NCBI GenBank assembly: GCA_029931535.1 | Contig: JAQPZY010001548.1 | Span: 765,001-829,000, forward strand | DNA from: Margaritifera margaritifera | Taxonomy: Eukaryota > Mollusca > Bivalvia > Unionida > Margaritiferidae | Length of the DNA stretch: 64,000 nucleotides | Direction: 5' to 3' | Shown: one piece after another, positions 15,649 to 27,279 of the stretch | Layout: each line of letters starts with the position of its first letter | Position numbering within the stretch: position 1 is the stretch's first letter | The notes under the pieces: model-generated | Told to the model about the DNA's origin: nothing | The model's database searches: none | Seen by the model: only the letters and a program-made list of their open reading frames with translations | Made by a program: the position numbers and the translations under genes

Positions 15649-18519
15649 GTTGGTGATAATGTTTTTGTCTTTTTATTGTTCAATCTATACCTGTTTTACA
15701 TGCTCTGTTCAAAATCAATCTGTTTTACATGTACAAAGCTAAGAAAGAACCACGAGACACTGCTTGGAGACAAAATAAAGCAATATTAAAAAAGGAGGTT
15801 TTTGATTTAAAAAGCCTTATTACTGAGAGAATTTTACCTATTTCGGGGAATACAGGTTATGATGTCGAGGTATTTAAAAGTTAAGAATTTTTATCGAATA
15901 CAATTGAAGATCAGAGTAAAGTTTTCTGCGACGGAAGAAGCAGAGAAGTGGTATTTGCTACCTGTAGCGTCCTAACGGGGGGGGGGGGGGGCGGACGGGG
16001 CGGTTGCCCGGGCGTAAGATGTCGTGGGGCGTCAAAACAGCTGACACAAATTCGGGCCTCGTATTCTCGCCATTTGGGCCATCAAGGTCGTCCCGGAAGC
16101 CATTTACCCTTGGTACGCCACTGTTTGCTACAAGAATAAGTTTCAAAAAAGTGTACTGTTGTGAGAAGAAAACACGATACAAAAGGAACATATGAAGCCC
16201 TTTAGCTGTTGCTCTTGCAGGCCTACGTTTAATGATGTTTCAAATGATATATAGAAAATTCCTGATCAATCGATCTATCAAGTAATTTATCAAACTCGCT
16301 TTAAAAATAAAAGCGTCATTATATTTCCCATTTATGATATCTTACCAAGATGACAAATAAATGAAATTAAATCTCCGAAAATTTGAATTCGAAAGCCTGT
16401 GATTGAGAGGGCTCAGGCAAGACTTTTCTCTTCAGTTCCAGATCCTTGCAGTCGAGAGTTTATTAATGCGTCATAATCCTTAAGGAAGTCCGCTTTTATA
16501 AAATCAACGCTTACTGCGCTTCTCGGAATGACGTGATCATTACACTATGACGTCATCAAAATGGTGTAACTTTTATACCTTGATGTATCGTAGCGCTATG
16601 AAGTCCGCGAGAAACTGGACGTAAAATGACATTGTTGCGACTTATGTATCTTATTAAATAATAAAAAATATAAATTTTAATACAGTTTTAATAATCGCGG
16701 GGACAATCATTGCAAAAGAAAAAAATAAAAAAATAAAAAAAATAATGCCAATGACAAGTATACGATGCCCATGGAAATCTTTGTGATTTACGACCTGCCT
16801 TGCTTTTCGGTTGGGGGAAAACTCAATAATTGTGTCATACTGAAGAAAAAAAAATTGCTCACCTACATATCCTTTTCACCGTGTATTTGATAAGAGGGGT
16901 CTTTGATTTTTAACCTTTACAAATTTTATGAATTTTTAAATACGCCTTCAGCTATTATTTTATGGGCAAGTAGTTGCTCTCCCATACATTTCTGTGTCAT
17001 GACCCTTATTTGTGGATTCAACTACAAGTAGTTGTTTTCCCATACATTTCTGTGTCATGACCCTTATTTGTGGATTCAACTACAAGTAAAAAAAAAAATG
17101 CACATCAACTTAATGAATTTTTTTTCTAGCGATATTTGATTACTTGGACCCATAGCTATATAAAACTATCCATTTTAAAACAAATAGTTAAATACTGTCA
17201 CAATTCATTAGCCATCATCCTTAAAATGAATAAGATACTATTTCCTTTGCAGTCTAAACAGCTGAATGATTTTCAAGAGTGGCCAGATGAAAATTGCCGA
17301 TATATCTACAACATGGATCTACAAGAGTCCCGCCGCCATTCTAGCGGTTGGGCCATGCGCAATACAAATAACCATAATGCCATGATTCTTAAGAAGTCCT
17401 GTCTGGGTGTACTTGTGTGTAGCCAAGACTGTGTTCTCGAGGACGGGGAAAAGATTCACATGCGACCTGCTATCTGCGATAAGGCCAGGAGAAAGCAGAT
17501 TGGTAGTTACTGTTATTTTAGTGTAAAATTACACGATTAATATTTATATTAAATTATACGACACGTTTTATTTATTTATTCATTTGCCTTCATGAAGTGT
17601 GCATAACTTGTGCAGGATGTTAGGCAATACTCACAGTATATTTTTCTTCTTCTTCTTCTTCTTATTATTATTATTATTATTATTCGCACATCATTTTTTT
17701 TCCTGTTATAATAATATATTTTCTATTTGTCAGGCTATAGTGGAATGGAAAAAAGAATTCCTCAATCAGGAAATAAATCAGTTGAAAATGTTTGAAAATT
17801 GCGAAGATTGGATCAAAAGCTAACTTTGTATTTGTCCCCAGGATAATTTTGATATAGATATAGTGCATATTTTTTATTCTGTTTAATATTAACTCTAATA
17901 TTTTGTTTCTCCCACAGGAAAACCATGTCCTAATCCGAATTGCTCTGGTGTGTTGGAACTAATGTCTTGTAGAGGACATTGTGGGTATCCAGTAACGCAC
18001 TTTTGGCGCCATTTTCGAAGCGCAATTTACTTCCAGGCAAAAGGCACTCACGATCATCCGCGTCCGGAACAAAAGTCGTCAGCAGAGGCTAGGCGGAAAA
18101 TCAGAGCTGTGAAACACCATTGGAAGTCTGGAACGGTACCAAAACATGGACATTTTTTTTTCTTCTAAATTTTGCCTTCACCAATTATTGTTAATTTGAT
18201 GTCAACGAATAAGTGTACATTACAACGTGTGCCCTGAATGACTCGTACAAAACATGAAGTTGTCATTAAGGGGACAATTCTTTCTCATGGAGGAATTAGT
18301 TTGATTGAGGCAGTCGTCTTTGTGATTTATTTGTAGAAGTCCTAAGATATTAGAATGAGTAGGGGCCGATGTGAATAGTTAGTAATTTCTTAAGATAATC
18401 GTTATCGCGAATTATTATTAGTAAGTTTATTCACATTTTCTCTTTTTTTTTTTTTGGGAAGGGCGATTGGAGTAAATATTATTATGACTCGCTCCATCTG
18501 AGACTTTCCATTCCATAAG

Positions 18520-18572
<53 letters not shown>

Positions 18573-20971
18573 GCATATAAACAGACACACTTACACACAA
18601 ACTAGAATATACGCATTTTAAATAAATTAAGTCTATTAGGATGGAGTGAACAGAACTTGAAAACATTTTTGTTGTACAAATTGATGAAAACAATATTGAT
18701 ATTACAAATATATCGTTACCATTTGTATAATTTCAGACCCCGTGTGCTGAACAATTCTCCAAACAACCTTTCCTCAATCCCGATCATGTGTCCTCACCAA
18801 AGAAAATAGCTACGGGTAAGAAAACCTGTGTTGAAGTATTCATGCAAACTATAGTTGAAATTTATGGATCCTTCCAGCTTTGACATATAGACAACCGTCA
18901 ACCAATTTCAAATTATGAATGGACTAGGGGGAGCGCTGACCAATCAAATTATGAGCCGTGTGTGAATCACTGTCTAATTGCCCCTGTAAAGGTTGTTTGC
19001 CAGAGCCCTAGCAAAGATGACTTAGAGACATAACGTGTGCAAATTCATATTTTTGTCTATTTACAGTCAGTTATATTAGAAATTTTAAATTTATACTCAA
19101 CATAGTTGTTAAAATATATGTATGCAATATTTGCGTATAAACTTTAACTAACTGCAAACTGCATAGACCCAGATCTGCTGGCGCATTATGCGCCGGCAGA
19201 TCTGGGTCTATGCAGTTTAAAAGGACTAATCAGTAGAACAAACAGCATAGACCCTGATCTGCCGGCGCATTATGCGAATGCAGATCATGGTATATGTTGT
19301 TTGCATTTGGATTCGGTTTATACGCGAGCTTAAACGGTAATTAAAACTTTGCAAGTTAAAGTGAAGGGAGAGGCTAGTCGGTAGGTCAGCTCTAATGAGG
19401 TTTATCTGTATCCCAGTCTAGAATTGTTTGGTTGCTTTCTATTGTCCTTTGATCTGTATCCGAGTCGCTAACATTTTTGGGTTGCTTCTATTGTCCTTTG
19501 ATCTGTATCCCAGTCTCTAACATTTTTTGTTGCTTTCTATTTTCTTTTTATCTGTATCCCAGTCTCTAACATTTTTTTTTTGCTTTCTATTGTCCTTTTA
19601 CAGCTTCTTAAGTTGCACCGATCCAATCCTTAGCTTCGTTTTATTTCTTTTACAAATGGTCTCACATCTCTCTGCAATCTCACACCCTGTCAAACAGTAC
19701 GAGTATAATGATGCTTGTGTGTGTGTGTGTTTTTTATATATAGATTCTATTCAACATTTAAATTTTGTTTGAAATTGGTTAGTATTCTACCTGGACATGA
19801 TGGTTATGTTGCATGACAATTTGAACGAACTGTCAGCCATGTATGTAGTAATATTATGTTTAATACTGACAAAGTGAATATTTGTATCAATTACAATTGT
19901 ATTTTGTTTAAAGTTTATTATCTCCATCATAGGTTGGTCATAGTTATTGCAATGACATTTCAATCTCAATATTTATACCGACCGAGTGATTTCATCTGCC
20001 CTGACTCTGCTTATATGTTTCCATATGTTAACTATCTGCAGTAAAAATGATAGAATCAGACATCTGATAACGTTTCCATTACAACGATTTAAACCCCAGT
20101 GACACTTTCTGCAATACAGTGGTAATTCAAACACCCACGCCCAACTGTAAGGCGAGCCTTTAGGTCTCGTTTTAGAGTTTCAGAGTCAATGATGTCATTT
20201 ATTGACATATGTTCATCTTCCCTTTGATTAGACATGACCGCTAATAAAGTGGTCCCTTTGCATGAATCTGCAACTTTATGTGAATCAAATAAAGCACGTA
20301 TTTCAAAGTAGCAGCGACAGCAGCTGCAGTAATAGTACTAGTAGTGGTGGTGGTAGTGGTAGGGGAAATAGGGGTTGGTGGTAATTGAAATGGATAAGAC
20401 CGAAAGAAAGGTGATATAAGCAGTGTTTTACATGAAAGAGACAAAATGTTCGAACCTTTTTGGCGAGTTGCAATTTAACATAATATTTTAAACATTTATG
20501 ATTATTATATGTGCTGGAGTTTATTACAATTGACGGATGTAACAACGGTACAGTTTACACTATTAGACCTTGGTAGCCGGAAGAAAGGGGCTATTTGAAG
20601 AATTCTTGATAGAGTTGCACAAGTAATGGATGCATGATGTGACAATCTCGGGTAATAGATGCATGATGTGACAATCTCATTTTATTGTAGACTAGGTCAC
20701 GACAATGCGATCGCACGATAAGAACATGCAACACCATCACACACACACACACAAGACAAGATGATCCAAAATTTTAAAATTAACGTCGATCTTCCTCTTG
20801 GCTCACTTAAATCACCAAGTTTTTTTCAAATAAAAAAATGCTTTTGTTTTTTTTTATTTTGGGGTCACAAAAGGATGGGGTGCACGTGCAGAAGGACAAG
20901 AAGTCATATCGTTTTACTCTTGATTATGGAAACTTTACATCCACCGTCACACCACCACAAACAAAAACATC

Positions 20972-21023
<52 letters not shown>

Positions 21024-22174
21024 TCGTTTCAGAGCGTGACATTATATGTTCCTGCCCTCCTTTTGAGTGTACATGTGCCCACTGGACCAGCCAAAGTAGT
21101 CCCAGGGTTGCAAGCTCTCCACCGTGCCCTACGAAGAGACTTAATTTGCGTGCTCCAGGTATTTTTGATTTTCCTTCCGCTTCAAGAATGAGATCCCTGT
21201 CCATTGAGATTGGCACTAACCAATATCCAAACTCTCGATTTCGACCTGAGCAGCCATTTTATACAGAACCTTCATACAGTGTCAACACTAGTATGGATAT
21301 GTACGATGATAGCAATTTCCCATCCGCAATGAGGGGCCCATTCGAGACGCCATCTTGTCAGAGATCGGCAGGTGAAATGTGTCCCTTCAACACCATGCCT
21401 TTGGGATGCGGTGATGTTGGATCTGAAATGCAAGCCAGGTCATTAAATTTTGAAGACACTCGTTACAGAAATTATAGTCTATCTTACGACAGTAGTGAGT
21501 CTACCTTTTTCTTTAACAACGAAACAACTAGAGGTTCTAACGATCTTGTGTTTAAGAAAGTTAAACACGAGACCAAATCTTCAACGGATACTTGTGCAAT
21601 TATGAATACTGATACACGAGAGTCCAATGATTCTCCTGCACTAGCGGAATCGAGCACACGTGATCTTGGTTCGAGAGAATTCGGAAGCTTTGGGACCTCT
21701 GAACTGTACAATGATCTAGACTGCTACAGTAACTTGTTTGACACGGACATATATTCTTCTTTCATCAGTCGTATCGGGGATCAGCCTGTGCTTGAAAAGG
21801 ACCAATCAAGTTACAGTGCGCCTCCAAATTCAACGATGACTCACTTAGCAGAACTGAAGCCCATCAGACAGCAAGATTCGCGGCTCAGGTCAGATCAGGA
21901 ATCGTTGCTACCTTCGACACCAAGAACTGTAGATAGTAATATAAGCCGCCCACATGACTATATGTACAATTGTTCTGACTCCAGTGCTTATTTAGGTCAG
22001 ATACCAAGTAGTTTCTTCGCACAGCCAAGTTTTCAGGAGGTAACGAATACGCAGACTAGAAACACTGAATACGATAGTCGATATAGGTACTGTCACGACA
22101 GTCGTCAACAAGGATCATCTACACAAAAGCCATACTGCAACCACAGTATCAATATAACGTTAACATATAAGTGA
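15544..22174 (+). CDS. gcm: Glial cells missing (GCM) family transcription factor
   Basis: Zinc-containing, sequence-specific DNA-binding transcription factor expected in the nucleus. The family is known for glial and haemocyte fate in flies, placenta and parathyroid in vertebrates, and neural roles in molluscs and annelids. Assembled from five coding exons: 15544-15648, 17253-17502, 17918-18135, 18737-18815, 21033-22174. The total is 597 codons plus TGA. The GCM domain covers about residues 26-185: TWDIND at 25-30, FQEWPD at 42-47, the DNA-contacting MRNTNNHN at 70-77, [14 protein letters not shown] at 82-95, RPAICDKAR at 106-114, then [21 protein letters not shown] at 136-150 and THDHP at 162-166. 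These conserved Cys and His residues supply the two zinc sites. Residues 218-597 have a [10 protein letters not shown] cluster and then a Ser/Tyr/Asp-rich tail, probably the transactivation region. The start ATG is the only in-frame Met before the domain. A possible AATAAA lies at 22712. Exon structure is inferred without transcripts. Confidence 0.96.
16548..16556. promoter_or_regulatory. Candidate CRE (TGACGTCAT) in gcm intron 1
   Basis: A full palindromic ATF/CREB-type site sits in the 1.6 kb first intron. The surrounding 60 bp is less AT-rich than the intron and holds several CpGs. A single 8-mer match can occur by chance, so this is only a candidate enhancer element. Confidence 0.25.
16969..17087. 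repeat. Direct duplication in gcm intron 1
   Basis: A segment of about 60 bp containing CCCATACATTTCTGTGTCAT and TTATTTGTGGATTCAACTAC occurs twice in tandem with almost no divergence, 165 bp before exon 2. Confidence 0.93.
17253..17502 (+). CDS. gcm: gcm coding exon 2 (N-terminal half of GCM domain)
   Basis: The acceptor TTTCCTTTGCAG gives phase 0 entry. The exon encodes residues 36-118 plus one base of codon 119, and the donor is G|GTAGTT. It carries the [16 protein letters not shown] and KKSCLG blocks that define the family and contact DNA. Confidence 0.96.
17918..18135 (+). CDS. gcm: gcm coding exon 3 (C-terminal half of GCM domain)
   Basis: The acceptor CTCCCACAG supplies GA, which completes a Gly codon with the G from exon 2. 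It encodes residues 120-191 with [21 protein letters not shown] and THDHPRPE, then a basic [12 protein letters not shown] stretch. The donor is ACG|GTACCA, phase 0. Confidence 0.95.
18522..18570. repeat. (CT)n microsatellite in gcm intron 3
   Basis: Uninterrupted CT run of about 24 units inside the intron between exons 3 and 4. Confidence 0.96.
18737..18815 (+). CDS. gcm: gcm coding exon 4
   Basis: Short exon, acceptor AATTTCAG and strong donor G|GTAAGA. It encodes residues 192-217 (starting [11 protein letters not shown]) and ends one base into codon 218. It is accepted because both junctions keep phase with flanking exons. No independent homology is visible in this linker region. Confidence 0.8.
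19133..19339. mobile_element. Palindromic MITE, copy 2 (in gcm intron 4)
   Basis: Two hairpins with CAGATCTGGGTCTATGCAGT arms. The first is close to perfect around GCGCATTATGCGCC. The second has a decayed right arm. The right terminus reads TTTATACGCGAGCTTAAACGGT. It lies wholly within the 2.2 kb intron between exons 4 and 5. Confidence 0.9.
19400..19605. repeat. About 50-bp repeat, 4 copies (gcm intron 4)
   Basis: Four tandem units containing ATCTGTATCCCAGTCTCTAA followed by TTGCTTTCTATTGTCCTTT. The second carries small changes. The array is pyrimidine-rich on the plus strand. Confidence 0.88.
20972..21022. repeat. (AAT)17 microsatellite next to splice acceptor
   Basis: A perfect run of 17 AAT units ends 10 bases before gcm exon 5. 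Only GTCGTTTCAG separates it from the exon, so the array occupies the usual branch-point and polypyrimidine region. Confidence 0.95.
21033..22174 (+). CDS. gcm: gcm coding exon 5 and stop
   Basis: The acceptor GTTTCAG supplies AG, completing Glu codon 218 with the G from exon 4. An uninterrupted 379-codon frame then runs to TGA at 22172. It opens with [17 protein letters not shown], a tight Cys cluster, and continues as low-complexity Ser/Tyr/Asp/Asn sequence with several acidic patches. A long divergent C-terminal part is normal for GCM proteins. No second folded domain is visible. Confidence 0.92.
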
Positions 22175-23560
22175 TCGTATTGGATGTCTTTAAGTGCTAC
22201 TTTTTGGGTGAATCTGTGTTCTCATGAATTAATTTTATTTTTTTAAAATGTTAAGATATCATAATCATATTATGCGCAAGTTCAAACGCATGTTTTAATT
22301 TTGATCCAGGAGCGTGGGTATCCTTTAAATGAGTCACAAACGTGCCATTTGTCATGATTTTATCTGTCTGATTGTGAGCACATTGCGGTATTCCGTTTCA
22401 ATGAAAACTTACTAACTCTTAAACTCCTTCTCTGTTAACAGGACATTTGTTATGCCGGCAAAGTGGTTTTTCTTGTTAGTCTAATCTTGTCTGCTGTTAT
22501 TAAACAGAGGGTTTGACATAAGCGCTCATTCAAACGAAATTTATGAAATGAGTTCAGCAATTTATATAATTTTGCGAGTCTTGGCGAGCAAAGATTGAAA
22601 TTTTATTCCACAAGTTTAATTACTTTCATTGCAAATGAAATATAAGGTTGTAATTATCCCTTGAGGAAAATCACTTAGGTTGTTCATTAAACTCGAAAAC
22701 TAGTGTAGCAAAATAAAAATAGACAAGACATTAATTACTGACTCCAGACACATTTTACATTAAGTGGCTTTAGTTAAAGTTAAAGTTCATAATGAAAGAC
22801 TTGAAACGTGTGTAATGGGATATGGTGTTTGCAGGACCGGGTTTCACTCAAATTCTCAAACTTTCTTCTGAAACCGAGAGTTTACATCATTTTACTTACG
22901 ATACTTATATTACTATTTTTAGTAGAGATAGTAGAAAGGATCTAAAATCACTTTTTGGTTTGATAATATAACAAATGGAAACCTTTTTATTCTTGAAAAT
23001 AAGAGTTTATAAATACCTCAAATCTGAGTAAATCCTCAATATTTCCTTAAATATGAGGCAAGAGTCACTTAGGGAAATTCAAGATTGTATTAATTTAATT
23101 TCATCACTACTGATTATTCAGTGAAAAAAGGAATTGCTACCAACCAAGAAATAAGAAAGATTTTCCAAAATCTTTATTGAGAAAGAAATGTTGAGATGTT
23201 TAGTGAAACTGGGGCACGGTGAAACTACTATTCACGAAAATACTCAACCTGAGTCCACACTCAAACTCATTTTTTTATATTCAATAATAAACACACTTAT
23301 TAATATACTTGAGACTTGGAAGTTGAAACTTGTCTTGTTTTAGCACGTTGCTAGATATAGCCGGTTATTTTATGAAAATAAAATGAATGTCTAAGAAACA
23401 AACTTTTAGTTTGATTGTGCACTCAAGTTGAGAAGTTTCGTTAATTCCAGGCCAGGAGACATAATACTATAAGTGGTGACAGCAACTATTGAATATTACA
23501 GTTATTCTTCCCTTAAATGGCCTCTGTGTAATCGGCTTCCTCTTTCAGACAGGCAAAATA
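22175..23560. other. gcm 3' UTR candidate and intergenic
   Basis: AT-rich sequence with stops in every frame. The first part is presumably gcm 3' UTR. No other gene seen. Confidence 0.5.
22712..22717 (+). terminator. Candidate gcm polyadenylation signal
   Basis: First AATAAA hexamer that I see downstream of the gcm stop, 538 bases after it. The hexamer is common in AT-rich DNA, so this is weak. Confidence 0.3.
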
Positions 23561-23720
23561 TTTTGGTCCAAATAAGACCGTTATAGTAATAAGGAAACCT
23601 CTGTATACCGGTTACATCAATAAAGGAGATACAATATTTGGTCAAATAAGACCGTTATAGTAATAAGGAAACCCCTCTATACCGGCCACATCAATAAAAG
23701 GAATACAATATTTGGTCCCA
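23560..23720. repeat. 70-bp direct duplication
   Basis: Two copies of a unit containing AATAAGACCGTTATAGTAAT, then AAGGAAACC and ACATCAATAAA. They differ at a few positions. Confidence 0.9.
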
Positions 23721-23793
23721 ACAGTGTCCTGTGTTGGGAAGTTTGACTATATTATGAAAAACACATGTTTAAAATTTAGTGTAGTCATATAAG

Positions 23794-24318
23794 TATGAAA
23801 TTACGTCATGTATTATATTATTATGAGCATGAAAGTACGTCATGTTTTATAATATTATGAGTATGAAAGTACGTCACGTATTATAATATTATGAGTATGA
23901 AAGTACGTCATGTATTATAATAATATGAGTATGAATGTACGTCATGTTTTATAATATTATGAGTATGAAAGTACGTCACGTATTATAATATTATCAGTAT
24001 GAAAGTACGTCACGTATTATAATATTATGAGTATGAAAGTACGTCATGTATTATAATAATATGAGTATGAAAATACGTCACGTATTATAATATTATTAGT
24101 ATGAAAGTACATCACGTATTATAATATTATCAGCATGAAAGTACGTCATATATTATAATATTATGAATATGAAAGTACGTCATGTATTATAATATTATTA
24201 GTATGAAAGTACGTCACGTATTATAATATTATGAGTATGAAATTACATCATGTATTATAATATTATGAATATGAAAGTTCGTCACGTATTATAATATTAT
24301 GAGCATGAACGTCATGTA
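23794..24318. repeat. 34-bp minisatellite, about 15 copies
   Basis: Units contain TATGAAAGTACGTCACGTAT followed by TATAATATTATGAG. Every unit carries an ACGTCA or ACGTCATGT core (CRE half-site-like) and an AT palindrome. Copies differ by a few substitutions. Confidence 0.95.
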
Positions 24319-24907
24319 CTATAATATGTGCGATATAATTACACTAATTTAATTAATTAATTATTACCGCTTTCTGAGTGGAAGTTTTTTTTAAAGGCAG
24401 AAACAGCTGAATATGTTTAGATACTATCTTTGTAGCTACGTTAGACTTCATGTTAAATGAAATTCAAAGCTTTAGATAATTGGGAGAATCCATTAAACAG
24501 GGTATAAAGTTTATCAGTTTCTGAGGGGGGGGGGGATCAACAAAGAAAAGACTCAAAGTTATTTATAAAGGCGATATTGAAACAAAAACGACAGACAGCC
24601 TCAATACTACAGAATAAAGACAATCGTAATACCTTTTAGTTTTACTACCTGATTCAATAGCTATCTTTTGTGGTGCGACTCTTAATTTATAAATATTGTG
24701 TCTAATTACTAATGTAGTGAACATGTGGAGCTCATGCTTGTGTCTTGGATATAACTGTAAGGAAATTTAATTTACTGGAAGAGAGTATTTGTGAAATTAG
24801 TTTTGAAATGAAATATAAGATTATATGTGTTTACTTAGAATTCAAAAAATTAAAACAAAAATATTTGAAACACGAGGAAAAGCCCCAAAATTTGATAATA
24901 ACTTGTT

Positions 24908-26085
24908 TTTATACCCCTCGCCTTAGACGGAGCGCATCATGTCATAACGTTTTCCATTCGTTCGTCCGTCTGTCGAATTCTCCACAATTTAATGTTACCG
25001 ACATTTTGTAAGTAGCTTGCATATGAGGTTAGATAGAAGCCTATCGATTTCTGGTTCGAATAGTTAAAGGTCAAAGTCACTGTGATTGAAGAAACAAACA
25101 TGGTTTCCGTACAATAACATTAGTTATGCTCCACGCACCTGAACCAAACTTTGTGGATCGCATGTACTTGAGATAAGGATAAAGTCTATCTATTTCGGGG
25201 TCAAGGGGTCAAAGGTCAAGCTCACTGTGGTTGAAGGAAGATAAATAGTTTCCGCAAAGTAATATTAGTTCTAATCAGCAGATCTATACTAAACTTTGTG
25301 GATTGCTTGCATATGGGGTATTTCTTGGTGTAAAAGGCGAAAGATCAAGGTTACTGATACTGAAATAAGATTTGTTTTCCATCTAATAACTTTGGATTTA
25401 CATCACAGGCCTAGACTAATCTTTGTAGATGGCTTGTGCTTGGAGTAGGGTAGAACCCTATTGACTTTGGGGTCAAACGGTCAAAGGTCAATGTCACTGG
25501 ATGAACAAATTAAAAATGGTTTTCTGCACAAAAGTGTCAGTTTTCGATTATATATACCTTCACCATCATTTGTGGATAGTTTTCATTTTGACTAAGAAAG
25601 AAGCCTACTGATTTTGTAGTCAAAGTTCAAAGGATAAGATAACTAAGACAGAAAGAAGAAATATTTTTGCATGATAACTAGTTTTATACCATATACATCG
25701 ACCAAAGTTTGTGGAGGACCTACACAAGGAAGATGTCTATTAATTTTGGGGTCAAAAGATCAGTGGTCAGGGTCATATAAAAGAAAAATGGGTTTTGCAC
25801 ACTAACTTCTGTTCTTGAGTAAGTTCCTAGACCCTAACGTTTGTGGATAGATTGAACTTATTGCAATACAGAAACCTAGATATTTTGTGGCCAAATGTCA
25901 AGGTCATGGCAAGCCTAATAAGAAAATGATGGTTTCTGCATAGTAAGTTACAGTTAAGGCTGCATACCCTGACTAAAGGTAGGTCAGTGTCATTGAGATC
26001 CGTTGGTCAATAATCTCCAGGGTCAACCATGCACTGCTAGTGCCTGCATAGAAGACTATTAAACACGAGATGGGTGTATAATGTA
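24908..26085. mobile_element. Internally repetitive DNA element, about 1.2 kb
   Basis: The left end reads TTATACCCCTCGCC and the right end GAGATGGGTGTATAAT, which are near inverted complements. Between them, at least six diverged units of roughly 140-180 bp each contain a GGTCAAAGGTCAAGGTCACT-like block and a CTTTGTGGAT or TTTGTGGATAG block. No coding capacity. It resembles non-autonomous elements with internal satellite repeats that are common in molluscs. Class not proven. Confidence 0.6.
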
Positions 26086-27199
26086 CCGTTTAAGGTACTC
26101 TTTTTTCTTTTCTTTTTTAAATCTAAAGATTATGTGCTTCTATGACTTTGAACACTTTGTACAAAATGCAATTGCGCTGTCTCAGTAAATGCAGACGGAA
26201 CCTAGGTATATGCGGTCATTATTTTGGTATTTAGAGGTAGTGGACGAAATTCGCCTTAGCGTGCCTCATTAGTTGATTTACAATGGGTGCCTAGGAATTC
26301 TAATGGTTAAACATTGTCAATAAAGTTTTAATTAATGCTGTGATTATGGACCTACAATTTAGAGCCTTGGCGAAAAGTATTTTCAAATTACATGAGCTTA
26401 AAACTGGACAAATATGAAATACACAATAATTTGTAATACTTATTGAATCAAAACAACAAACAATTGTTTCCAGAATGGGTTTTCTGTCATATTTAGACAT
26501 TTCCTTTAAGACTTTGATTGAAGATTTGCCAAAAAAATGTTTCACACTTATATTTATATTTATTTGTCTATAGTGCAATATGGCAGTAGCTACACTTGTT
26601 TTTCTTTATTGTTTGTTTGTTTCTTTCTTTCTTTCATACAACAACTATGATCAACATGCAATGGCTATTTTTATCCAATATGAAAAGAAATCATTTTTGA
26701 CAAAAATCTAAATGTAACTGAAAATGGTTCTCATTCCTTACGTACATTCTAGTCAGATATTATTGTAATATATATTTTACGACCACAGTTCAGTATTAAA
26801 TCTTTTAATTTCATATAGTTTGTATTCATTTACACTTATGTTTGAACTTTATCTGTTTGTGTGCGTTTTCGTGTGTGTATGTCTCTATCTGTGTATCGAC
26901 TTCCACCCTTTTAGACAGGATTCTTTAAATTTTATTCATGAAAGCTCGATCAAGAAACTTTTTGATGTGCCACCAGAGAAAATCTTTGACTTTCTAGGAG
27001 AATTCAGTTTATATAACAAATCTTTACCGTATATTTTAAGGATGCTACTTTTTATATTTGTTTTTATTTTATATACCTTTTAAAGATAATTACACCTTTA
27101 CCATTTATCGTTTATCTTTTGTATGTTTACTTATATTCTGAGGGGTTTATCTTTTGGAACACAAGCCATTTTTGCATATTTTGTACAACTTAGCTTTTA

Positions 27200-27279
<80 letters not shown>

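Noticed and set aside
17599..17823. Possible extra gcm exon after TTTGTCAG at about 17732
   Set aside because: Its peptide ([13 protein letters not shown]...) does not belong in the GCM domain, it ends in a stop, and exons 2 and 3 join perfectly without it.
20838..21191. 117-codon frame overlapping the start of gcm exon 5
   Set aside because: It runs through the (AAT)n microsatellite and is in a different frame from the phase-consistent exon.
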